Positions 1 to 5,263 of a stretch of DNA of 6,354 nucleotides are shown here, in pieces (position 1 is the stretch's first letter; the number at the start of each line of letters is the position of its first letter). Location: positions 1 through 6,354 of the forward strand of contig SEDG01000312.1 in assembly GCA_004295885.1 (NCBI GenBank), read 5' to 3'. A program made the translations under genes and the position numbers. The DNA comes from Pedobacter sp. (GTDB lineage: Bacteria; Bacteroidota; Bacteroidia; Sphingobacteriales; Sphingobacteriaceae). The notes under the pieces were generated by a model. That model searched no databases. It was not told the origin of the DNA and worked only from the letters and a program-made list of their open reading frames with translations.

Positions 1-1
1 G

Positions 2-748
2 CGTGGGTCTTTAGCACCTCGTGATATTGTAGCTCGTGCTGTGGATAACGAGATGAAAAAATCAGGAGATGACTTTGTTTATTTGGATATCACGATGAGA
101 AAAAAGGCAGATATTTTAACTCACTTTCCAAATATATATGCTAAATGTTTGTCTATCGGAATAGATATGACTAAAGATTTTATACCAGTTACACCAGCTT
201 CACATTACATGTGTGGGGGTATTTTGGTGGATGAATATGGAAAATCATCTATTCAAAACTTATATGCTTGTGGGGAAGTTTCATCAACCGGTTTACACGG
301 GGCGAACAGATTAGCATCTAATTCTTTATTAGAAGCTACTGTTTTTGCACATCGTATTTACTTATCAGCACTGGAAAATTATAAGAATAACATTATACCT
401 GATGAAATTCCTGAGTGGAATGAACAAGGGGTAACTCAATCTAATGAAGATATTTTGGTAACTCATAACCTTCGTGAAACTCAAAAAATAATGAGCGATT
501 ATGTTGGTATTGTTCGTTCTGATTTTAGATTAGATAGGGCAATGCGCAGGTTATTTTTATTGTATGAAGAAACAGAAGAATTCTACAAAAAAAATAAAGT
601 TTCAGTTAAATTGTGTGAGTTGAGAAATGTAATTCAGGTAGCCTATATGGTTATAAAATCGGCGGTTGCCAGAAAAGAGAGTAGGGGATTACACTTCACA
701 ACAGATTACCCAGACCACGCAAAGGAATTAGTTGATACTATAATATAA
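2..748 (+). CDS. nadB: L-aspartate oxidase, C-terminal part (5' end off window)
   Basis: This is the C-terminal 248 residues of the FAD-dependent L-aspartate oxidase, which converts aspartate to iminoaspartate in the cytoplasm; NadA then makes quinolinate for NAD synthesis. The frame is open from base 2, and the first codons give R-G-S-L-A-P-R-D-I-V-A-R-A, the conserved GxLAPRDxVARA segment of the family, so the gene clearly begins before the window. ASHYMCGG (about visible residues 66-73) carries the substrate-binding His of the succinate dehydrogenase/fumarate reductase flavoprotein superfamily. HGANRLASNSLLE (about 99-111) carries the conserved Arg and the FAD-contacting segment. The tail, with IMSDYVGIVR, CELRN and RKESRGLHF..DYP, is the usual helical C-terminal domain. 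This part looks intact and ends in TAA. A GTG at 41 could be mistaken for a start but lies inside the conserved core. Identification is firm; whether nadA or nadC adjoins cannot be seen. Confidence 0.95.
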   Translation, partial: RGSLAPRDIVARAVDNEMKKSGDDFVYLDITMRKKADILTHFPNIYAKCLSIGIDMTKDFIPVTPASHYMCGGILVDEYGKSSIQNLYACGEVSSTGLHGANRLASNSLLEATVFAHRIYLSALENYKNNIIPDEIPEWNEQGVTQSNEDILVTHNLRETQKIMSDYVGIVRSDFRLDRAMRRLFLLYEETEEFYKKNKVSVKLCELRNVIQVAYMVIKSAVARKESRGLHFTTDYPDHAKELVDTII

Positions 749-750
749 GT

Positions 751-809
751 TGTCATCCTGAGCGTAGTCGAAGGATTTACAAAAGGTCTTTGACAAGCTC
801 AGACTGACA
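751..809. repeat. Imperfect palindromic intergenic repeat (REP-like)
   Basis: Two arms of about 28 bases (751-778 and 782-809) face each other across a 3-base loop. The left arm starts TGTCATCCTGAGCG and continues TAGTCGAAGGA; the right arm ends GACAAGCTCAGACTGACA. Aligned as inverted copies they share TGTCA, CTGAGC and, after a one-base gap, GTC-AAG. The element starts two bases after the nadB stop codon. From memory, TGTCATCCTGAGCG-type arms paired with GTCTGAGCTTGTC-type arms recur between genes in many Bacteroidota genomes, like the REP/RAYT elements of other bacteria. It may also serve as a transcript-end hairpin for nadB, although no run of T follows. The structure is directly visible; the family label is recollection. 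Confidence 0.75.
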
Positions 810-819
810 TAATTTTCCT

Positions 820-846
820 CAATACGCAATACTCACATTTCAATAC
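820..846. repeat. Three CAATAC copies ahead of the carbonic anhydrase-like gene
   Basis: CAATAC occurs at 820-825, 827-832 and 841-846, just before the ATG at 854. The copies are not evenly spaced. This stretch forms the leader of the downstream gene and contains no Shine-Dalgarno-like sequence, which is usual in Bacteroidota. It may be a decayed short repeat or a chance feature of AT-rich intergenic DNA; no function is claimed. Confidence 0.35.
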
Positions 847-853
847 TAACAAA

Positions 854-1366
854 ATGCCAGTAATATTACCAGTTAAAGAAATACACCCTAAATGGGGAGA
901 AAATTGTTTCATCGCACCGAACGCAACTATTGTAGGAGATGTTGTCATGGGAGGGAACTGTTCAGTTTGGTTTAATGCAGTTATTAGGGGAGATGTAAAT
1001 AGCATCACCATCGGTAATGATAGTAATATACAAGATGGAGCAGTTATACACGCTACCTATTTAAAAGCGGCTACACATATCGGTAATAGAGTGTCTGTTG
1101 GTCATAATGCTATTGTACATGGCTGTGAGGTTAAGGACCACGTTTTAATAGGAATGGGTGCCATTTTGATGGACTATGCTGTGATAGAAGAATATTGTAT
1201 TATAGCAGCTGGATCTGTTGTTTTAGAAAACACTATTTGCGAAACTGGGTATTTATATGCTGGTACACCTGCAAAAAGAATAAAGCCCATTACTGATGAG
1301 CAACGGGCTTTATTAAATAAATTACCTGATAATTATATCATGTATTCAGGGTGGTTTAATCACTAA
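854..1366 (+). CDS. Gamma-class carbonic anhydrase family protein (left-handed beta-helix)
   Basis: The 170-residue protein belongs to the YrdA/PaaY/CaiE-type group of gamma-carbonic anhydrase-like hexapeptide-repeat proteins, expected to form cytoplasmic trimers with metal bound between subunits. Imperfect hexapeptide repeats of the [IV]-G-x-x-x-x kind run from about residue 20 to 135, for example IVGDVV, TIGNDS, HIGNRV and LIGMGA. The three metal-ligand histidines fit H66 (DGAVIH), H84 (SVGH) and H89 (IVHGC), with the typical five-residue spacing of the last pair. RGDV (45-48) and NIQDG (58-62) are also family hallmarks. A short C-terminal helix starts near TDEQRALL. The length matches the family, and the ATG at 854 gives the expected MPVI start. 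Many such proteins have weak or no carbonic anhydrase activity, so the reaction is unproven. nadB lies upstream on the same strand but is separated by the palindromic repeat, so they probably are not tightly co-transcribed. Confidence 0.93.
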   Translation: MPVILPVKEIHPKWGENCFIAPNATIVGDVVMGGNCSVWFNAVIRGDVNSITIGNDSNIQDGAVIHATYLKAATHIGNRVSVGHNAIVHGCEVKDHVLIGMGAILMDYAVIEEYCIIAAGSVVLENTICETGYLYAGTPAKRIKPITDEQRALLNKLPDNYIMYSGWFNH

Positions 1367-1416
1367 ATCTCCTAAAGGGAACTTTTCTTTCAATGTTCCG
1401 CTATGTAAAGCTTTAT

Positions 1417-3057
1417 TCAGGGGATTGAAGGTGGTATTTCAATCTTTTCCCTTACATCAAAATTTGGTCTGATAGAAAACTCTTTTGAAGCGTACCAAAT
1501 CTTTTCTGGTTGTATGCCTTTGCTTACATTTCCAGTATCCCAAACACCATTTTTGTTATCATCATAAACTATTCTAACATAGTAACTTGCAGGTTTGTAG
1601 TTGGCCAGAATTATCGATGAATTTTTTAAGATTCTTCTGCTAGCAATCACCACTTCCTTTTTCTCATTTACTAATTGTAAGATGTAGTTTTTACTGGTAT
1701 CAGGTACTACAACATTTAAAGTTAAAGTAGCATATTCATCGGCACTGCCTAGCTTAAAATTTTTATTTATCTCTTTATTTTTAGAATTGAAAATACCAGT
1801 TATAGCTCCAGCATCAAACTTTAAAATATAAGGTTCACTTTTCTTCCAAGGGTATTTTACTATATAACTTAATACATCCGAACTATCCTTTTCTATCGTA
1901 AACCCTTTTCTTGGTATAGAGTCTTCCAATAAAACTACCTTCGTTAAATCAATTTTATCTATGGGTAAATTGAAATCAATTTTTAATGTTTTATTGGGGT
2001 TTAATACACCATTGTCAGTGTTGTCACCAGCGGTGATGTTTCTGGTATAGGTATCTCTTTTTCCTCTAGTAAACTTAACCGTTTCCAGAACCTTGCCTTG
2101 ATCCTTTATGGCGACTTTAACGGAATCGAAGCTTAAATCAGTGAGCCAAACTTTAATCGAGTCATTGCCTTTATTAAACTGGATTTTCTTGCCGGCATCA
2201 ATATTTGATGGGTCAATTACAGAAACTTCAGGTTTAACTAAATTCTGATTAAAGTTCATCGTGATACTTCCATCAGTATTTAGTTTTCTATCAACAACTC
2301 TAAAAGTACTAGCTAACTCTTTAAATACATTGATATTGATACTGTCTAAGTTTTTATCCAATACAATTGGCTCCTTAATAAAACCAACCTCATCATTAAC
2401 TTGCTGATAAATCTTGTCGCCACTCTTTTCCTTAAGCGCATAAATTTTATAAGTTCCTTTTTTAAGGTTGTTCATTTTATATAAACCACTGCTATCGGTC
2501 GTTGTATAGATAGAAGGTTTTTTTTTGCCGAATAATGAATCTCTTTCTACTGGAAGGATGAATACGACAGCATCAAGTTCGGGTTCACCTGTTAAAGAAT
2601 TTTTAATTCTTCCACTTATGCTTAGCGAATCTAAAGTAGGGCCAGTGGAAAACACATAAGTGAAATTTTTTAGTTCATTAGATTCGTTAATGTCTGTAAT
2701 TGCTTTTCCAAAATTTAAAGTGTAAGTTGTGTTTTTCTCCAAAGAATCTTGAAGTGTAATTTCTAATTTTTTAGTATTGCTACCTTTTAAAATTGGCGCT
2801 TTATCTTGCTCTGGCGAAATTGAAAATTCTTTGAACTCGTTGTTCAATTTTATGTACTCATCAAAATCGATGACAATTTTTTTCGCATTAAAATTTGTCG
2901 TCATATTTTTTGGTTCCATTTTTAAAACTTTCGGTGGGGTGGTATCCTTCGGCCCGCCTTGAGGAGTTTGGATGCTTGCACAGCCATAAAAGAGTCCAAT
3001 TATTAAAATTAGATAATGTAAATACGGTGTGGTAGCTATCTTTTCGTTTTTCGGCAT
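1417..3057 (-). CDS. Ig-like (Big_5) domain lipoprotein of Bacteroidota
   Basis: This 546-residue exported protein has a basic start, a hydrophobic stretch (about residues 12-25) and a lipobox-like FYGC, so Cys26 is the probable lipidated residue. The mature start CASIQTPQGGPKD, followed by TPP, is a recognisable signature of a widespread Bacteroidota family. Residues about 39-138 form a Big_5/SbsA-like Ig domain (PPKV...I.I.FDEYI...YTLNFG.AI.D...N...YVFSTG). Residues about 146-210 resemble a carboxypeptidase-regulatory-like beta sandwich (SISGRI...TGEP...TTTDSSGLYKMNNLKKGTYKIYALKE). The remainder is beta-rich and contains a DDNKNGVWDTG loop resembling a calcium-binding loop, then QPEKIWY. 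No enzyme motif is seen. An acidic outer-surface export signal after the Cys is not evident, so a periplasm-facing location is likelier. The ATG at 3057 places the signal peptide correctly. It is convergent with the carbonic anhydrase-like gene and 131 bp downstream of mnmG. Its function is unknown; a structural or envelope role is a guess. Confidence 0.88.
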   Translation of the reverse strand: MPKNEKIATTPYLHYLILIIGLFYGCASIQTPQGGPKDTTPPKVLKMEPKNMTTNFNAKKIVIDFDEYIKLNNEFKEFSISPEQDKAPILKGSNTKKLEITLQDSLEKNTTYTLNFGKAITDINESNELKNFTYVFSTGPTLDSLSISGRIKNSLTGEPELDAVVFILPVERDSLFGKKKPSIYTTTDSSGLYKMNNLKKGTYKIYALKEKSGDKIYQQVNDEVGFIKEPIVLDKNLDSININVFKELASTFRVVDRKLNTDGSITMNFNQNLVKPEVSVIDPSNIDAGKKIQFNKGNDSIKVWLTDLSFDSVKVAIKDQGKVLETVKFTRGKRDTYTRNITAGDNTDNGVLNPNKTLKIDFNLPIDKIDLTKVVLLEDSIPRKGFTIEKDSSDVLSYIVKYPWKKSEPYILKFDAGAITGIFNSKNKEINKNFKLGSADEYATLTLNVVVPDTSKNYILQLVNEKKEVVIASRRILKNSSIILANYKPASYYVRIVYDDNKNGVWDTGNVSKGIQPEKIWYASKEFSIRPNFDVREKIEIPPSIP

Positions 3058-3188
3058 TTAGATTGGCTGTGTTTAATTTTATATTGTTTTTAATAGATAT
3101 GATTAAAATTTTGAGAAACGCTTTTAAAACGCTTAAAAATAAGCCAAATTAAAATAATGTTAAATTACTGATAATCAATAATATACAT
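3058..3188. other. AT-rich spacer between mnmG and the lipoprotein gene
   Basis: This 131-bp gene-free stretch must hold the leader of the lipoprotein gene if that gene has its own promoter. The sequence AAACGCTT occurs twice, at 3116-3123 and 3127-3134, an 11-bp period around TTTTAAAA. I found no exact Bacteroidota -7 box (TAnnTTTG) on the minus strand. The nearest is TTAATTTG (3145-3152), one mismatch away and with a poorly spaced TTG. No hairpin with a T run marks the end of mnmG, so read-through is possible. Confidence 0.4.
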
Positions 3189-3596
3189 TTATTTTGTAAT
3201 ATGAACCATCAAAACTGAGATATCTGAAGGAGAAACGCCCGAAATTCTGGATGCCTGTCCTAAAGTTCTTGGTTTTATCTTTAACAATTTTTCTCTTGCT
3301 TCTTTTGATAAAGATAAGAGCTTGTTGTAATCAAATTCAGGATTAATGGATTTATCTTCCATCTTTTGCATTTTGTTTACAATCTCATTTTCTTTTTCAA
3401 AATAGCTTTCATATTTTATTTTTATCTCCGCCTGCTCAACTGTTTCTTGATCAAATTTATTTAAAAGTTCATCAAAGGGTTTATTCACTTTCCTAATGTC
3501 TTCAATACCAACTTGAGGCCTGCTTAAAACATTAAATAATTTTACGTTTTGATTTAGCGTAGCCGTTCCCAAAGTTTCTAGTAACTCATTTGCCTC
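3189..3596 (-). pseudogene. mnmG: MnmG C-terminal fragment (GidA-associated domain)
   Basis: The second frame is open from 3596 and reads E-A-N-E-L-L-E-T-L-G-T-A-T-L, matching the family segment just before the LSRPQ motif. Then come EQAEIKIKYESYFEKE and the end motif LGQASRISGVSPSDISVL, hallmarks of the helical C-terminal domain that contacts MnmE and tRNA. A TTG at 3572 could formally start a 127-residue product, but nothing like a ribosome site or promoter supports this. It is best read as the detached tail of mnmG. TAA at 3189-3191 is the normal family end point. Confidence 0.85.
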
Positions 3597-4999
3597 TCAA
3601 CTTTCTTGTTTACGATTGCCAAACGCTCATCATCTATCAACCCTAATTTGTACGCAATAGGAGAGAGCCTAATATCTGCATTATCTTGTCTTAATAATAG
3701 ACGATGCTCTGCCCTAGAGGTAAACATTCTATAAGGTTCTTCAGTTCCCTTAGTTACCAAATCATCAATTAATACACCAATATATGACTCAGAACGCTTC
3801 ATAATTAGCTCGTGTTGTTCTTTTACCTTTTGGTGCGCATTAATTCCCGCTATAAAACCCTGACTAGCAGCTTCTTCGTAACCTGTTGTGCCGTTAATTT
3901 GGCCAGCGAAGAATAAATTACTGATCAATTTGGTCTCTAAGGTTAATCCTAGTTGGGTAGGTGGAAAATAATCGTATTCTATGGCATATCCTGGGCGGAA
4001 CATTTTAGCATTTTCAAATCCTGGTATTTGAGTTAAGGCTTTATATTGTACATCTTCTGGCAATGAAGTGGAAAAACCATTTACATAGATTTCACAAGTA
4101 TTCCATCCTTCGGGTTCTACGAAAATTTGATGTCTTTCTCGTTCCGCAAAGCGATTAATTTTATCTTCAATAGAAGGGCAGTAGCGAGGACCTAAACCTT
4201 TTATTCTACCGGTAAACATTGGAGATTTCTCGAAGCCTTCTTTTAAAGTTTCGTGAACATTTGAGTTGGTGTAAGTAATCCAACAACACCTTTTGTCGGT
4301 TGGTCTTTCTACATTCGTATAAGAAAAACGACTAGGGTTTTCATCTCCCCATTGTTCTTCCATTAAGGAATAATTTAATGATCGACCATCAATACGAGGA
4401 GGGGTGCCTGTTTTCATCCTGCCAGCTTCAAATCCCAATTCGGTTAATTGTTCAGTTAGACCAGTCGCAGATTTTTCACCAGTTCTGCCGCCGCCAAACT
4501 TCTTTTCACCGATATGAATAATACCATTTAAGAAAGTGCCATTTGTAAGGACTACCGCTTTACCCATAATCTCGACACCAAGCGCAGTTTTTACACCAAC
4601 AACCGTATTGTTTTTTATGATTAAACTACCCACCATTTCTTGCCAAAAATCTACATTGGGTGTTCTTTCTAAAGCAAGTCTCCATTCTTCTGCGAAACGC
4701 TTTCTGTCATTTTGAGCCCGAGGACTCCACATCGCAGGTCCTTTGGACTTGTTAAGCATTCTAAACTGCAACGTAGTTTTATCGGCAATGACGCCTGAGT
4801 AACCACCCATTGCATCAATCTCTCTTACTATTTGTCCTTTGGCAACACCGCCCATCGCAGGGTTACAGCTCATCTGTGCAATGGTTTCCATATTCATAGT
4901 AACCAACAGAACAGATGACCCAAGGTTTGCGGCAGCGGCAGCGGCTTCACAGCCAGCGTGGCCAGCTCCTACAACAATAACATCGTACTCTTTAAACAT
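3578..4999 (-). CDS. mnmG: MnmG N-terminal fragment (FAD and tRNA-binding core)
   Basis: The first open frame encodes 473 residues. The dinucleotide-binding GAGHAG is at 11-16, and MSCNPAMGG follows with conserved Cys45. KTGTPPRIDGR is at about 196-206. The GPRYCPSIEDK signature at 270-280 includes catalytic-type Cys274 (equivalent to E. coli Cys277). The second FAD segment, FFAGQINGTTGYEEAASQG, lies at about residues 364-382, followed by EPYRMFTSRAEHRLLLRQDNAD. The frame is native through about VNKKVE (residue 468); the last few residues (QMSY) and TAG at 3578-3580 are read out of frame. ATG 4999 is the natural start (MFKEYDVIVVGAGHAG). If translated alone, the product would lack the C-terminal domain needed for MnmE and tRNA interaction, so it is probably inactive. 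Confidence 0.85.
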   Translation of the reverse strand: MFKEYDVIVVGAGHAGCEAAAAAANLGSSVLLVTMNMETIAQMSCNPAMGGVAKGQIVREIDAMGGYSGVIADKTTLQFRMLNKSKGPAMWSPRAQNDRKRFAEEWRLALERTPNVDFWQEMVGSLIIKNNTVVGVKTALGVEIMGKAVVLTNGTFLNGIIHIGEKKFGGGRTGEKSATGLTEQLTELGFEAGRMKTGTPPRIDGRSLNYSLMEEQWGDENPSRFSYTNVERPTDKRCCWITYTNSNVHETLKEGFEKSPMFTGRIKGLGPRYCPSIEDKINRFAERERHQIFVEPEGWNTCEIYVNGFSTSLPEDVQYKALTQIPGFENAKMFRPGYAIEYDYFPPTQLGLTLETKLISNLFFAGQINGTTGYEEAASQGFIAGINAHQKVKEQHELIMKRSESYIGVLIDDLVTKGTEEPYRMFTSRAEHRLLLRQDNADIRLSPIAYKLGLIDDERLAIVNKKVERQMSY

Positions 5000-5012
5000 C
5001 GATTTTTATTTT

Positions 5013-5028
5013 TGTTTCACGTGGAACA
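5013..5028. promoter_or_regulatory. parS: parS centromere site 1 (ParB binding)
   Basis: TGTTTCACGTGGAACA is the exact reverse complement of TGTTCCACGTGAAACA, the classical Bacillus-type chromosomal parS sequence bound by ParB/Spo0J. It lies 14 bases before the mnmG ATG, in the leader. A 16-base match is very unlikely by chance in 6 kb. parS normally nucleates ParB-CTP clamps that spread over neighbouring DNA, and ParA and SMC use it to segregate and organise the origin region. The sequence match is direct; binding in this organism is inferred. Confidence 0.9.
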
Positions 5029-5031
5029 TTA

Positions 5032-5039
5032 CAAAATTA
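5032..5039 (-). promoter_or_regulatory. Candidate -7 box of an mnmG promoter
   Basis: The minus strand reads TAATTTTG, an exact TAnnTTTG, the Bacteroidota housekeeping sigma -7 consensus. It is 32 bases ahead of the mnmG ATG. The predicted start of transcription falls a few bases downstream, near 5024-5028, inside parS site 1. The -33 partner (TTTG) is weak: the expected position shows only TTAAA. The match is real but short, so this is a candidate only. Confidence 0.45.
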
Positions 5040-5059
5040 CTTAAAAATCTCAACGAGAT

Positions 5060-5263
5060 TTAATCTTGTTTCACGTGAAACTTTTCTTTTTTTGTATAAA
5101 ATTTAATTAACCCATAAAGCGCAACTGCACTCCAAACAGCTTCTAAAATAACAAAAGGCATAAAGGGAATTAGCCATGAAGCATATCCTGCAATGCCTGC
5201 TCCAAATAAATTTAAAAAGCCATAAGCTGCGCTTTCTGCTTTTATAACTTTTAAACTCTGCAA
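5060..5263 (-). pseudogene. Small membrane protein (CBU_0592-like), N-terminal helix missing
   Basis: The 67-residue product has two hydrophobic stretches, about residues 14-32 and 35-55, and a basic tail. The segment KVIKAESAAYGFLNLFGAG, then PFVILEAVWSAVALYGLIK, resembles the small CBU_0592-type membrane proteins, where a helix-K-x-K-A-[DE]-S-x-x-[YF]-x-x-L-N-x-x-G-A pattern is followed by a conserved VW-A-ALY. Those proteins, as I remember them, are about 80-90 residues and start with another membrane helix that is absent here. The only start is a TTG at 5263, inside the 3' end of the ABC-F gene with a 13-base overlap, and no leader is visible. I read it as a remnant whose 5' end was lost in the event that truncated the ABC-F gene. 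The last codons contain parS site 2. Function of the family is unknown; the family assignment is moderate. Confidence 0.6.
5067..5082. promoter_or_regulatory. parS: parS centromere site 2 (ParB binding), inside coding sequence
   Basis: TGTTTCACGTGAAACT differs only at its last base from the perfect palindromic parS form TGTTTCACGTGAAACA. Its 14-bp core GTTTCACGTGAAAC is fully symmetric. It lies 54 bp from site 1, close to five helical turns, so both sites face roughly the same side of the DNA. It sits in the last codons of the small membrane protein gene and encodes parts of the K-F-H-V-K-Q tail. ParB binding is inferred from the sequence. Confidence 0.88.

Larger units (their letters stand above)
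3189..4999 (-). pseudogene. mnmG: tRNA U34 carboxymethylaminomethyl enzyme MnmG (GidA), frame-disrupted
   Basis: MnmG is the FAD protein that works with the GTPase MnmE to place the cmnm5 group on wobble U34 of certain tRNAs. The locus carries the whole gene, but in two frames. Codons from ATG 4999 to about 3593 give the FAD and insertion domains; the C-terminal part continues in the -1 frame from about 3596 to the TAA at 3189. Joining at GAG-AG/GCA gives about 603 residues, against roughly 620-630 for the family. Compared with the E. coli protein as I remember it, the region between NKKVE and the RPQ motif is about 18 residues short, exactly at the frame change. A deletion of 1 mod 3 bases, about 55 bp, fits better than a one-base slip. 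Both sides remain well conserved, so the lesion is either recent or an assembly error. The leader contains a parS site. Confidence 0.85.

Noticed and set aside
799..1011. 70-aa minus-strand open frame over the start of the carbonic anhydrase-like gene
   Set aside because: It is a shadow of the well-supported plus-strand gene and has no recognisable domain or leader.
1373..1415. Possible bidirectional terminator between convergent genes: GGAAC (1378-1382) with GTTCC (1395-1399), and the palindrome TAAAGCTTTA (1406-1415)
   Set aside because: The first stem is only five pairs with a 12-base loop and the second has no loop; neither is followed by a clear T run.
2777..2962. 61-aa plus-strand open frame inside the lipoprotein gene
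   Set aside because: It is antisense to conserved Big_5 coding sequence, and its composition is that of a reverse-strand shadow.
3145..3178. Promoter for the lipoprotein gene (TTAATTTG with an upstream TTG on the minus strand)
   Set aside because: The -7 box has a mismatch and the spacing of about 23 bases is too long for a confident call.
3593..3601. Programmed -1 ribosomal frameshift in mnmG
   Set aside because: There is no X-XXY-YYZ slippery site or evident downstream stem, MnmG is not known to use recoding, and the missing residues point to a deletion.
4839..5063. 74-aa plus-strand open frame across the mnmG start and parS site 1
   Set aside because: It is antisense to the conserved FAD-binding segment of mnmG, and its alanine run is the complement of that gene's AAAAAA stretch.
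5013..5082. CACGTG motifs as ordinary transcription factor operators
   Set aside because: The match extends over the full 16-bp parS consensus in one site and 15 bp in the other, far beyond the six-base core.
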